Source of the DNA: CAWAND01 sp963727915
GTDB taxonomy: Bacteria > Chloroflexota > Anaerolineae > Anaerolineales > E44-bin32
Assembly (NCBI GenBank): GCA_963727915.1
Contig: CAVSID010000001.1
Location: forward strand, 434,001-498,000
Length of the DNA stretch: 64,000 nt
Direction of reading: 5' to 3'
Numbering within the stretch: the stretch's first letter is position 1; each line of letters starts with the position of its first letter. Position numbers and translations under genes: made by a program. Below the pieces are notes generated by a model, which did not search any database, was not told the DNA's origin, and was given only the letters and a program-made list of their open reading frames with translations. Positions 44,885 to 54,986 of the stretch are shown here, one piece after another.

Positions 44885-45954
44885 CTAGGCTTTCTCGACC
44901 TGGAGAAAATCCAACTCCACAGGCGTCTCGCGCCCAAAGAACGAAACCATCACTCGCACCTTGGCGCGTTCCATGTCGATGTCATCCACGGTGCCGATGA
45001 AGTCATTGAACGGGCCGTCAATGATCCGCACCTTCTGCCCGATCTTGTAGGTCACCTTGATGCGTGGCGCTTCGGCCTCCATGCGTTTGATGATTTGGGA
45101 GACCTCTTCGGGACGAAGCGGTGTGGGTTCGTTGCCCATGCCGACGAAGCCGGTCACACCAGGCGTGTTGCGCACGACGTACCATGAGTCTTCGCTCAAG
45201 ATCATTTGGACCAGTATGTAACCCGGGAAGACGCGGCGCTCAACCGTACGGCGCTTGCCGTCCTTAACCTCGATTTCCTCTTCCGTCGGTACGACCACGT
45301 CGAAGATCCGATCCTTCATACCCATCGAATCGATTCGCTGTTCCAGGTTATGACGTACCTTATTCTCCTGGCCGGAGTAGCAATGGATCACATACCACAG
45401 CCGATCGTCGTCGGGGATTTCAACGGCAGGCTCAGCCTCGTCTTCTTCGACTGGGGCTTCGTCTTCGGCCTCCTCGACCCCCTCGAGCTCCTGGACATCA
45501 ACAGGCTCGTCAATTCGACTCTTCAACGGCCTCGGCTTCCGGCTCGGAGGCCTGGTCTTCAGAGGGTTCTTCTGCCATGCCGGCTGGCATTTCCGCCTCG
45601 GGCTCAGCTAACAACGCAATGTCTTCCTCCCCATCTGGTTCAGGGGCCTCGAACATTGCCTCCGCCGGTTCTTCGGCCGGTTCCGCAATTTCTTCGGCCT
45701 CGCCCTCGTCGACCTCTTCCGCGTCCATCACGGCCTCAGCCTCAGTGGCGGGTTCGGACGCCTCACCTTGCGCCTCAAAGCCCGCCTCGACTTCCCCCGA
45801 ATTCAACGCCTCAGGTACCGGCTGATCTTCCATCGACTCAAGGCGTGACTCCAGCGCCTCAGGTGACTTCGGAGGGGTCTCCTTCGACCGGCGGCACGTT
45901 CGCCGCTGCGGCCTCAACGTCGGCTTCGAACTCTTGGCGTTCCTCGTCGCTCAT
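44885..45954 (-). CDS. nusG: NusG with long acidic N-terminal extension, frameshifted
   Basis: Transcription elongation/antitermination factor. The C-terminal 173 residues are standard: NGN domain (RLWYVIHCYSGQENKVRHNL, RRVFPGYILVQMILSEDSWY, VRNTPGVTGFVG) and KOW (IGQKVRIIDGPFNDFIGTVD). About 183 residues rich in Glu, Ala and Pro come before it, from ATG 45954 (MSDEERQEFEADVEAAAANV). Two +1 shifts (near 45860 and 45522) split the extension, but its acidic composition runs through all three frames and secE lies 10 bp upstream, so the extension belongs to NusG. Confidence 0.88.
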
Positions 45955-45964
45955 ATCTTCCGAC

Positions 45965-46189
45965 CTATCCACCGAGGCCGATCACAAGCCCGATCAGCTT
46001 CGAAAAGAGAAAATCCAACGAGCCCAGAAGCGCGCTCATGACAGCCAAGACCACCAGCACGATGATCGTCAGCCGAGTGGCCTCCTCGCGAGTAGGCCAG
46101 CTCACCTTGCGCAGCTCACCTACCGTCTCTCGAAACAGGCGGACGATCAGGTTGGGCTGCCTTCGTGCGGCGGACTGCGCTTTCGCCAT
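45965..46189 (-). CDS. secE: Preprotein translocase subunit SecE
   Basis: Small clamp of the SecYEG channel, 74 residues. The conserved amphipathic helix LFRETVGELRKVSWPTREEA precedes a single membrane helix (LTIIVLVVLAVMSALLGSLD). Placed between tRNA-Trp and nusG as in many bacteria; SD AAGGAGTAAG precedes the ATG. Confidence 0.95.
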   Translation of the reverse strand: MAKAQSAARRQPNLIVRLFRETVGELRKVSWPTREEATRLTIIVLVVLAVMSALLGSLDFLFSKLIGLVIGLGG

Positions 46190-46249
46190 AACTTACTCCT
46201 TAGGGATCAAACGACGCCCACTTGTGGCGGCGTCGCTCACTTTGCTAGG

Positions 46250-46323
46250 CAGGCGAGGCAGGAATTGAACCCGCAACCCCCGGTTTTGGAGACCGGTGCT
46301 CTGCCAAATTGAGCTACTCGCCT
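46250..46323 (-). tRNA. tRNA-Trp (CCA)
   Basis: Cloverleaf of 74 nt: acceptor AGGCGAG/CTCGCCT, anticodon loop CTCCAAA (anticodon CCA, codon UGG), T-loop TTCAATT, discriminator G. Lies between rpmG and secE, a widely conserved position. Confidence 0.95.
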
Positions 46324-46348
46324 GTGATGGGCGGAATCCCGCCCCTCG

Positions 46349-46513
46349 CTACTTCGTCTCTCGATGCAGCGTATGCTTGCCGCACCTCGGGCAGAACTTG
46401 TTCAATTCCAACCGCCCCGGGTCATTGCGGCGGTTCTTTTCGGTTGTGTAATTCCGCTCCTGGCACTCCGTACACTCCAACGTCGTTACCGGGCGGACAT
46501 CCTTCTTTGCCAT
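46349..46513 (-). CDS. rpmG: Ribosomal protein L33, zinc-binding form
   Basis: 54 residues from ATG 46513: begins MAKKDVRPVTTLECTECQER and ends LNKFCPRCGKHTLHRETK. Both CxxC pairs of the zinc-containing (C+) form are present. Between tuf and tRNA-Trp, with AGGGAAGATCT upstream. Confidence 0.95.
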   Translation of the reverse strand: MAKKDVRPVTTLECTECQERNYTTEKNRRNDPGRLELNKFCPRCGKHTLHRETK

Positions 46514-46558
46514 AGATCTTCCCTGAGAGGGCTATCTGGCCCTCGTTTGGATATCGTC

Positions 46559-47761
46559 TTACTCCAGGATTTCCGTGATGACGCCGGCGCCGACGGTCAG
46601 GCCGCCTTCGCGGATGGCGAACTTGGAACCCTTCTCCAACGCCACCGGCGTGATCAGCTCCACCGTCAGATTCACACTGTCCCCGGGCATCACCATCTCC
46701 ACCCCCTCCGGCAGCGTGATGTTCCCCGTTACATCCATTGTCCGTATGTAGAACTGCGGCCGATACCCCGTGAAAAACGCCTTGTGCCGGCCCCCCTCTT
46801 CCTTCGTCAATACGTACACCTCGCCTAGAAACTTCCTGTGCGGCGTGATCGACCCTGGCGCCGCCACCACCATCCCCCGCTCTACATCCTCCCGCTCGAT
46901 CCCCCGCAGCAGCAGGCCCACATTGTCCCCCGCCTGCCCTTCATCCAGCGTCTTGTGGAACATCTCCACCCCCGTCACTACCGACGTCATGTTCTTGTCC
47001 TGCAGCCCCACGATCTCAACATTGTCCCCCGTATGCACCATCCCCCGCTCTATCCGCCCCGTCGCCACCGTCCCTCGTCCCTTGATCGAAAATACGTCCT
47101 CTACCGACATCATGAACGGCTTGTCCATCTCCCGCACCGGCTCCGGAATGTACTCGTCCACCACACGCAGCAACTCCTTGATGCTCGCATACTCCTCCGC
47201 ATCCGGATCCTCGCTCGTGCTCTCCAACGCCTTCAGCGCACTCCCCCTCACTATCGGCGTCTCGTCCCCAGGAAATTCGTACTCGTTCAACAGCTCCCGC
47301 AACTCCAACTCCACCAGCTCCAACAGCTCCTCGTCGTCCATCATGTCCACTTTGTTCAAATACACCACGATCGCCGGTACTTCCACCTGCCGCGCCAACA
47401 GCACGTGCTCCCGCGTCTGCGGCATCGGCCCGTCCGGCGCCGCCACCACCAGGATCGCCCCGTCTACCTGCGCCGCACCCGTGATCATGTTCTTGATGTA
47501 GTCACGGTGCCCCGGCATGTCTACATGCGCATAGTGCCGCTTCTCTGTCTCGTACTCCACATGCGCTATCGCTATCGTGATCCCCCGCTGCTTCTCCTCC
47601 GGCGCCTTGTCGATCTGATCAAACGGCGTGAAGTCCGCCAACCCCTTCAACGCACTGTACTTCGTGATCGCCGCCGTCAACGTCGTCTTCCCGTGGTCGA
47701 TGTGCCCCATCGTCCCCACGTTCATGTGCGGCTTCGTCCGCTCAAATTTCTGCTTGCCCAT
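46559..47761 (-). CDS. tuf: Elongation factor Tu
   Basis: GTPase that delivers aminoacyl-tRNA, 400 residues, intact. G1 GTMGHIDHGKTTLTAAIT (Ile where many have Val), G2 with RGITIAIAHVEYE, G3 DMPGHRDYIKNMITGAAQVD, G4 VVYLNKVDM, and domain 2 TGRIERGMVHTGD. SD GGAGGAGATTGC before the ATG. It follows a tRNA-Thr gene on the same strand. Confidence 0.98.
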   Translation of the reverse strand: MGKQKFERTKPHMNVGTMGHIDHGKTTLTAAITKYSALKGLADFTPFDQIDKAPEEKQRGITIAIAHVEYETEKRHYAHVDMPGHRDYIKNMITGAAQVDGAILVVAAPDGPMPQTREHVLLARQVEVPAIVVYLNKVDMMDDEELLELVELELRELLNEYEFPGDETPIVRGSALKALESTSEDPDAEEYASIKELLRVVDEYIPEPVREMDKPFMMSVEDVFSIKGRGTVATGRIERGMVHTGDNVEIVGLQDKNMTSVVTGVEMFHKTLDEGQAGDNVGLLLRGIEREDVERGMVVAAPGSITPHRKFLGEVYVLTKEEGGRHKAFFTGYRPQFYIRTMDVTGNITLPEGVEMVMPGDSVNLTVELITPVALEKGSKFAIREGGLTVGAGVITEILE

Positions 47762-47813
47762 GATTGCAATCTCCTCCGTGCCAAAGGTGGCCAGACCCTG
47801 CCACCGAATCGAG

Positions 47814-47886
47814 AGCCCTCAACGGGATTTGAACCCGTGACCTCGTTCTTACCAAGAACGCGCTCTGCCGACTGAGCTATGAGGGC
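47814..47886 (-). tRNA. tRNA-Thr (GGT)
   Basis: Cloverleaf of 73 nt: acceptor GCCCTCA/TGAGGGC, anticodon loop TTGGTAA (anticodon GGT, codon ACC), T-loop TTCAAAT, discriminator U. Third tRNA of the cluster, 52 bp before tuf. Discriminator U fits the UGGA of the thrS T-box. Confidence 0.95.
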
Positions 47887-47950
47887 ACTATAGACCGCGC
47901 CTTCGCCGGCTCCCAGGCGCATCAGCAACGCAAGGGAAGAAATCTCCCAG

Positions 47951-48032
47951 TGGGCGGTGAAGGATTCGAACCTCCGAAGGCTAGGCCAGCTGATTTACAG
48001 TCAGCCCCCTTTGTCCACTTGGGTAACCGCCC
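47951..48032 (-). tRNA. tRNA-Tyr (GTA)
   Basis: Type II tRNA of 82 nt with a long variable arm: acceptor GGGCGGT/ACCGCCC, anticodon loop CTGTAAA (anticodon GTA), T-loop TTCGAAT, discriminator A. Confidence 0.94.
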
Positions 48033-48084
48033 AACTCAAAAAGTTGCCGCTCAGCGACCGAGGCACATGACCCTGTCGCCACCT

Positions 48085-48105
48085 GTCTCCGGCCCAACCG
48101 GAGAC
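48085..48105. other. Inter-tRNA hairpin
   Basis: GTCTCCGG and its complement around CCCAA, between tRNA-Tyr and tRNA-Thr(TGT). Probably a processing signal in the tRNA precursor. Confidence 0.35.
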
Positions 48106-48106
48106 A

Positions 48107-48178
48107 AGCCGACGACGGGAGTCGAACCCGTAACCTACCGCTTACAAGGCGGTCGCTCTGCCATTGAGCTACGTCGGC
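48107..48178 (-). tRNA. tRNA-Thr (TGT)
   Basis: Cloverleaf of 72 nt: acceptor GCCGACG/CGTCGGC, anticodon loop CTTGTAA (anticodon TGT, codon ACA), T-loop TTCGACT, discriminator U. First gene of the tRNA-tuf operon. Confidence 0.95.
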
Positions 48179-48212
48179 GTTAAAACGCGCCCAACCCGCG
48201 CGGCGCATGCAA

Positions 48213-48240
48213 ATTATACCAGACACAAGTTGGGCCTCAA
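48213..48240 (-). promoter_or_regulatory. Promoter of the tRNA-tuf-secE-nusG operon
   Basis: Minus strand: TTGAGG (48235-48240), 16-bp spacer, TATAAT (48213-48218) preceded by TGG, so also an extended -10. The start site falls about 25-30 nt before tRNA-Thr(TGT). Confidence 0.75.
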
Positions 48241-48252
48241 GGCGGCCTCAGT

Positions 48253-49087
48253 CTAACAGCATTTGGGGGGGTCGTCAATGTTCCGAGGCTTGCGAGGCGG
48301 CCGGGCCCTCTGCGATGGGGAACCCGCATAGCCGCGGGCTTCCCAGATCGCATAAAGGCCGATGGAACCGGCCACCGCAGCGTTCGAGAGACTCGACTTT
48401 GCCACGCATGGGGATCCTGAGCAGAAAGTCGCAACCGCTCCCGGACCAGCCTGCGCAGTCCCGCTCCTTCGCTGCCGACAACCAGGCGCCATAGGGCCGC
48501 CAAGGTCGATTTCGTCTGCCGGCTCCGCGTCTGAGCTGCCCTTCCAGCCCCGATGATCCACACGCCATCCCCCTTAAGGGTCGATGATTGCTTGATGCAG
48601 ATTCTCGCGAGCGACGAAGCAGATGTTCGCTGGCCCCGGACGAGGCGTTCACCACGGCTGGCGTGATTCCGGCCGCACGCCGAGGGGAATGACCACGCCG
48701 TGGACACCGACAGCCTCGGCCGTCCGCAGCAATGTGCCAAGATTCTGGGGATCCTGAACCAAATCCAGCAGAAGAACAAAGGCAGGTTCGCGCCCCTGCG
48801 ATGCCTGAGCGAGGATGTCGGGGAGGTCGCTGTAGATGAAAGGGGAGCATTCCGCCAGCACGCCCTGATGGTTGACCTCTTGGGCGCCCAGTTCTTTCCG
48901 ATCGACGTACTGAACCGGAATGGATCGCTTTTCTGCCAGCTGCAGGATATCTTGAAGCCGGCCTTGCGCTTCGGCCCCGCGATCGACGAGCAGGCGGTGC
49001 ATCTTCGCGCCTGCCCGCCCGAAGGACCTCGTATACTGGATTCCTGCCGTACACACCTTCAAGGTTGGCTGCGACCAAGGCGGCCAT
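48253..49087 (-). CDS. rlmB: SpoU-family 23S rRNA 2'-O-methyltransferase (RlmB/TrmH group), frameshifted
   Basis: Probably methylates Gm2251 of 23S rRNA. About 278 codons. The N-terminal substrate-binding domain begins EGVYGRNPVYEVLRAGR; the knotted SPOUT domain has FVLLLDLVQDPQNLGTLLRT (motif 1), ALWRLVVGSEGAGLRRLVRE (motif 2) and IPMRGKVESLNAAVAGSIGL (motif 3). At least four indels. ATG 49087 is used; GTG 49117 directly after the cysS stop is an alternative. Gene order yacL-cysS-rlmB parallels the Bacillus cluster. Confidence 0.83.
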
Positions 49088-49117
49088 GCCTTCCTGCGCC
49101 GGAACTGGGCACCGCAC

Positions 49118-50521
<1,404 letters not shown>

Positions 50522-50533
50522 GCTGACCTACCC

Positions 50534-51604
50534 TTAACCCCGGTCTTTGCGGCCGTCTTGTTCCGGGCGGGCGAAGATCATACGGCCGGCCGCCGTCTGC
50601 AGGACCTTCGTTACCAAGACATCAACAGCCGAACCGATGAGCGGCTTGCCATCCTCGACCACGACCATCGTGCCGTCGTCCAGATAGCCCACCCCCTGAC
50701 CAGTCTCCTTGCCTTCTTGGATGACCTGCACCTCAAGGGTCTCCCCCGGCAGAAACACCGCCTTGACGGCGTTTGCAAGTTCGTTGATGTTCAGCACCAT
50801 GACTCCCTGGAGTTCGGCGACACGGTTCAGGTTGTAGTCATTGGTGACAATTGGGCAGCGCAGCTGTTTGGCCAGGATCACTAGCTTATCGTCGACCCCA
50901 CGCACACCCTCCACATCCAGATCCGTGATCCGGATGGGAACGCTGCTATCCTTCTGCAGACGATTGAGGATGTCCAGGCCCCTGCGGCCCCTTTGACGCC
51001 GCAAGCCATCCGACGAATCTGCGATATGTTGGAGCTCCAACAAGACAAAGGATGGCACCAACATCGGTCCGGCGACAAAGCCGGTTCTGCCGATATCGGC
51101 GATTCGGCCATCAATGATGACGCTCGTGTCGAGCAGCACTCTGCGACCGCCTCCATTGGCGCTGTCCCCTTCTTCGCCACTGGCCGGGAAGCGCGCACGG
51201 AGCATATGCAGAATGTCATTTTGCCGCATGACGAAGATCGCCACACCCAAATAGCTAAAGATGACCGCCGCAGCGAACGGGAGCAGTTGTCCAAATGGCG
51301 GCGGCAGAAGGGAGAGCGGGAACGAGAGCAGGGCGGCGACGATCAGTCCGACCACCAGCCCCATCAAGCTGGCGATCATGGTTTGGGCCGAAACCTGCGT
51401 CATGCGCCTTCGAATGGCCCCGAGAGGACGAGTTGAGACAAACGGCGTGATAATGATCCCCAGGAGCGCCCCGACCAGGCCGAACACGCTGGCCCAGAGT
51501 TCGGCAGATCCCTGGGCAAGCTCGGCAAGCGACGCCCCAAGATAAATCCCGCCGACGGCAAAGACAACCATCCCGACAAGACGAACAATGAATTCGAGGC
51601 TCAT
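50534..51604 (-). CDS. YacL-type membrane PIN-TRAM protein
   Basis: 356 residues, intact. Four membrane helices in residues 1-130, then a PIN nuclease-like domain (LLDTSVIIDGRIADIGRTGF, FVLLELQHIADSSDGLRRQR, LVILAKQLRCPIVTNDYNLN with its acidic residues) and a C-terminal TRAM domain (ETGQGVGYLDDGTMVVVEDG). This is the layout of B. subtilis YacL; the biological target is not established. ATG 51604 preceded by GGGAGAGGGTGACC. First gene of the yacL-cysS-rlmB run. Confidence 0.9.
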   Translation of the reverse strand: MSLEFIVRLVGMVVFAVGGIYLGASLAELAQGSAELWASVFGLVGALLGIIITPFVSTRPLGAIRRRMTQVSAQTMIASLMGLVVGLIVAALLSFPLSLLPPPFGQLLPFAAAVIFSYLGVAIFVMRQNDILHMLRARFPASGEEGDSANGGGRRVLLDTSVIIDGRIADIGRTGFVAGPMLVPSFVLLELQHIADSSDGLRRQRGRRGLDILNRLQKDSSVPIRITDLDVEGVRGVDDKLVILAKQLRCPIVTNDYNLNRVAELQGVMVLNINELANAVKAVFLPGETLEVQVIQEGKETGQGVGYLDDGTMVVVEDGKPLIGSAVDVLVTKVLQTAAGRMIFARPEQDGRKDRG

Positions 51605-51826
51605 GAAGGTCACCCTCTCCCTGCATCAAAAACAACAGGGCCAGCGCCCGATTTCAGCACTCGCCCTAAGGTGAGCTCCATCGATCTCTCGATCTGCAAT
51701 GGGACTCCGCTGGCAAGCTGTGCCTCAGCGGGAAGTTGGTGATACCCCTTGTCGTCCGAGAAATGATGATAAGTATGAAACCGGGCCCGCCGGGCATCCG
51801 AATCGACGCCTTCGGTGGATGCACCT

Positions 51827-51856
51827 ATCTTATCATGCGCTGCTCCGCCTAGTCAA
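51827..51856 (-). promoter_or_regulatory. Promoter of the yacL-cysS-rlmB operon
   Basis: Minus strand: TTGACT (51851-51856), 18-bp spacer, TAAGAT (51827-51832). It predicts a leader of about 215 nt before yacL. The IS element ends 12 bp upstream of the -35. Confidence 0.55.
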
Positions 51857-51868
51857 CGCGTTGTATCT

Positions 51869-52980
51869 GTTCAGGACATATGAGACGAATTTGGGGGCGG
51901 AGCCATCGCCGAGTGGTGACGAGCAAGATACCCTGCTGGGGTCTGCAGGTCAAGCGAATAATGCGGTCGAATGTGATTGTAGACATGTTCCCATGCCCTC
52001 ATGGCCTGGTTGAGCTTGGTGAGCTCCAGATCCCCCATGTAGCGATCGTGGAACTCTTCGGTGTGCGTTCTCTGGGCCCGCTCGACGTGCCCGTTGAGTT
52101 TGGGTGAGCGAGGGGGAAGGACAAACAGACGGATGCCCTTCTCGGCGCACGCCAGTTCGAAGTCGGCCTGGAACTCGCTGCCGCCATCAACCTGGACGGC
52201 CTTCACCGGGTAGGGAGACCGCTCGATGAGGGTATCCAGAAACGAGCTGGCGTTGCGGGCGGTGGCGCTGCGGAAGGCTTCGATCACATCCCAGCGTGAG
52301 ACCATATCCCTGGCGGTGAACTGCTTGATCACCTTCCCCGGCAGGGGGCGCACGTCCAGTGTGTCCACCTGGACCAGGTCCCCCGGCAGGCTCACTGTGT
52401 AGCCTTTGGGTTTGCGGATGGCGTAGGCACGCCTGACACGGCGGCGGTGGTGCTTGATCCCGTTGCTCAGGGGCTCACGCAGCACCCCGCGTGCTTTGAG
52501 GCGGGTCAGGATCCGTCCCACCGTCGAAGCTGATGTCTGCCAGCCCTCCTGCTTGAGCATGTGGGCCAGCTTCACCTTGTCCCAGCCATATTCTTCCCGC
52601 AAGTCCTGCACGGCCTGCGCCAGCTCGGGCGACCACTGAGGCCTGCGACAGTTCTTCGGTCGGCGAGACCTGTCTTCCAGCCCTCGCACGCCCTCCGCTT
52701 CCAACCGCTTCTTCCAACGGTAGAGTGTCGACCTGGGAAGTTTCAGCAGCTCCGCCGCTCGATCGGCCGTGTAGCCCTCCTGCCGGAGACGCTGCCATGT
52801 CTTGAGCCACCTGAGCCGCTCCGAGGCCAGGTCGCTCAGATCGATGGGAGGATTCTGAGATAGATAGTAGAATGGACGTGGTAGTGCAAACTGCCGCATT
52901 TGGGGTCTCTCCTTTCGGTCGACAAACCTAAGGATGACCCCAAATTGCTTTCCTCGCTACCGTCTCACATGTATCTGAAC
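51869..52980 (-). mobile_element. IS481-type insertion sequence
   Basis: About 1.1 kb with imperfect terminal inverted repeats: GTTCAGGACATATGAGACG at the left end (from about 51869) and the complement of GTTCAGATACATGTGAGACG at the right end (to 52980). One intact DDE transposase fills it; its stop codon lies inside the left repeat. No target duplication is visible in the flanks. Confidence 0.8.
51871..52899 (-). CDS. IS481-family transposase
   Basis: 342 residues, intact. N-terminal helix-turn-helix (GYTADRAAELLKLPRSTLYR), then the rve integrase core with DDE residues in LVQVDTLDVRPL (first Asp), AVQVDGGSEFQADFELACAE (second Asp) and LNGHVERAQRTHTEEF (Glu). It appears functional. Transcription runs toward yacL. 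Confidence 0.92.
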   Translation of the reverse strand: MRQFALPRPFYYLSQNPPIDLSDLASERLRWLKTWQRLRQEGYTADRAAELLKLPRSTLYRWKKRLEAEGVRGLEDRSRRPKNCRRPQWSPELAQAVQDLREEYGWDKVKLAHMLKQEGWQTSASTVGRILTRLKARGVLREPLSNGIKHHRRRVRRAYAIRKPKGYTVSLPGDLVQVDTLDVRPLPGKVIKQFTARDMVSRWDVIEAFRSATARNASSFLDTLIERSPYPVKAVQVDGGSEFQADFELACAEKGIRLFVLPPRSPKLNGHVERAQRTHTEEFHDRYMGDLELTKLNQAMRAWEHVYNHIRPHYSLDLQTPAGYLARHHSAMAPPPNSSHMS

Positions 52981-53063
52981 TCAATCACGCGCCGCCGAGC
53001 CCGAGTGGCATTTGAGCCTCCATTCCCTGATCCCCACTTATCTGCGGGGCATGCCGGACGCGG

Positions 53064-53091
53064 TGGCGGCCTCCCTTGCGGGAGGCCGCCA
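53064..53091. terminator. Hairpin after the HtrA-like protease gene
   Basis: Twelve-bp GC-rich stem TGGCGGCCTCCC with loop TTGC, 23 bp after the protease stop codon (minus strand). No T tract. The remaining bases between the IS and the protease hold nothing recognisable. Confidence 0.55.
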
Positions 53092-53113
53092 GGCATGGCT
53101 GGAATGAGTTTGC

Positions 53114-54721
53114 CTAGGGTAAAGTCCCGACGACGTCGAAGGTGTTTAGGATATGGTCGAGCGCATCCAGATCACGGTCGGATTGGATTTGCACTTCGAC
53201 CAGCATCAGGAATGCCTGCGAGTTGTCGGAAGGCACAGCTGACAGCACCAGGTACCAAGGGCCCCCGGCACCACCGCAGTTCTTGAACAAGTCATACTTG
53301 CCCCGATAGTAGCCATCGTCGTAGTCGTACCGGTTGTCCAGCTCGCAGCTTCCGATGAAGCTCTGCCGCTCGAAATCGAGTAGTTGGACATATCCACCGA
53401 GCTTGGCCAAGTCATTGGAGACATCGAAGATCACGCCAGGCTCGTCCCAACTGGAGGAAAACGCGTTCAGATCGGGCGACGCCCAAATCGAGGCTCCGAT
53501 CACATCGCCGCTGTCCAGCCAAGCGCTGCCGTCCACATCTGTCCATTCGCTCGGGATTTCCATCTGGATCGCGCCGTAGTCGTCAGTCACAACCGTATAG
53601 CTGCTGTATGTCGAGCCTGAGCTGCTGCTGCCGCCCTGCACCTCTCCACCAAGCTGGTTTCCAAACGAGCCCGAAGCCGCCAGCGGTGTGCCATTGAGTT
53701 CCCCGGCCAGGACTTCGCCGCTAGCGAAGCGCAGCACATCCACCGAAAGTGCGTCGGTCGGCTGGTGCGTCCGCAGGATATCGCAGTACTCTGACATCGT
53801 GCCATCGGAGGCAAGCGTCAAGCCTTCCATATTTGTGATGAGGTCCCCGCCTTGCACGCCGGCTTTGTCGGCCGGGGAACCGGAGGCCACCGACAGGACC
53901 CAGACGCCGGTCAGCGATCCATCGTCATTGCTGACAGCCGTGCCATTCACACCTACCGAGTCCAGGTTCTTGCCCTGGCGCAGCGTACTGATCACACTCT
54001 GGGCGGTATCGGCCGTTATCGCGAAATACTGGTTGGCGGAAGCCAGAGAGGCATAGTTCACGCCGACCACTTCTCCATCCCCGGTTACCAACGGCCCACC
54101 CGAGTTGCCGGGATTGATGGTTGCGTCGTGCTGCAGAACCCCATCTACCGAGGCCCAGCCCGTGTCACCGCCGGCCTTGGCTTTGGAGACGATCCCCTTC
54201 GTCAGGGTGTACTCCGGGTCCCCGAGGGGGAAACCGGCCGCATAAACCTCCAGGCCGACGGAGGCCTGATCTGGGTACCACTGGAGATATGGGTAGCCGT
54301 CGCCGTCTATGTCGATGAGCGCCAAGTCGGAGCACTCGGAGACTCCCAACACCTTGGCGTTATGGGGTTGGCTCTCCCCTCCGACCCAGACCTTAAGCAG
54401 CGCCGCGCCGGTGACGACGTGGTTGTTGGTGACGGCAAGGCCGGATGGGTCGATGATAAACCCAGATCCACGCCCAGCGAACTCGACCGGGGCACCGATG
54501 TCGGGCGGTACGAAGCTGCCCTGGGCCTCTATCTGGATGGTGGCCGATTTGACCCCATCCAATGTACCAACGGCATCTCCGCCCGAAGTACCTCCCGAAT
54601 TAGGAGATGGCGACCCGCCCCCATTATCGTTTGGTGTGGTGCCGGAGATCAGATTGCATGATAGGCTTGCGATGACCAAGGCTCCAACTGCCATGAGCGT
54701 CCTGCCCCTGGATTGGGACAT
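53114..54721 (-). CDS. HtrA-like trypsin-fold protease, lipoprotein
   Basis: 535 residues. Signal peptide with a Cys in ALVIASLSCNL, then a Gly/Ser-rich linker. Catalytic triad: His in VTNNHVVTGA, Asp in CSDLALIDIDG, Ser in ATINPGNSGGPLV. A PDZ domain follows (VWVLSVASGSPADKAGVQGG). The last 150 residues form an unrecognised domain (YGAIQMEIPSEWTDVDGSAW) that resembles a lipoprotein-type ligand-binding fold. Likely an extracellular, membrane-tethered quality-control protease. ATG 54721, just after GGAGGAGAGCCGTG. Confidence 0.88.
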   Translation of the reverse strand: MSQSRGRTLMAVGALVIASLSCNLISGTTPNDNGGGSPSPNSGGTSGGDAVGTLDGVKSATIQIEAQGSFVPPDIGAPVEFAGRGSGFIIDPSGLAVTNNHVVTGAALLKVWVGGESQPHNAKVLGVSECSDLALIDIDGDGYPYLQWYPDQASVGLEVYAAGFPLGDPEYTLTKGIVSKAKAGGDTGWASVDGVLQHDATINPGNSGGPLVTGDGEVVGVNYASLASANQYFAITADTAQSVISTLRQGKNLDSVGVNGTAVSNDDGSLTGVWVLSVASGSPADKAGVQGGDLITNMEGLTLASDGTMSEYCDILRTHQPTDALSVDVLRFASGEVLAGELNGTPLAASGSFGNQLGGEVQGGSSSSGSTYSSYTVVTDDYGAIQMEIPSEWTDVDGSAWLDSGDVIGASIWASPDLNAFSSSWDEPGVIFDVSNDLAKLGGYVQLLDFERQSFIGSCELDNRYDYDDGYYRGKYDLFKNCGGAGGPWYLVLSAVPSDNSQAFLMLVEVQIQSDRDLDALDHILNTFDVVGTLP

Positions 54722-54780
54722 CACGGCTCTCCTCCCTTTGTGGGTTGATTGTGCTGGTCAGGTAAATTGGCGATGGATTG

Positions 54781-54808
54781 AGTATAGAACCGTCTTCAAC
54801 AAGAGCAA
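54781..54808 (-). promoter_or_regulatory. Candidate promoter of the protease gene
   Basis: Minus strand: TTGCTC (54803-54808), 16-bp spacer, TATACT (54781-54786), about 60 nt before the start codon. Confidence 0.45.
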
Positions 54809-54986
54809 GTCCCAGCTTCCCGAAGTCAGTCGCCCAATCAGATGCCTCGAGTTGGGATAGAATGACTGCCTGACCCTCGCCTCGAGACGGTACCTGCCAG
54901 ATACCAAAGGCGGCCCCGGCGATCGTGTCGTAACTCGTGCAATCGAAGAGGAGACAGCGCCACGGCCGTCCGGCACGCGGCGCGAT

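Noticed and set aside
45206..46312. Plus-strand frame of 368 codons across nusG and secE
   Set aside because: Antisense of two recognised genes, with proline/arginine-rich filler caused by the acidic NusG extension.
46838..47875. 345-codon plus-strand frame opposite tuf and tRNA-Thr
   Set aside because: Arg/His-rich low-complexity translation of the antisense of EF-Tu that runs through a tRNA gene.
51869..52980. Target-site duplication around the IS element
   Set aside because: The bases flanking the two inverted repeats do not match over 4-6 bp, so no duplication can be claimed.
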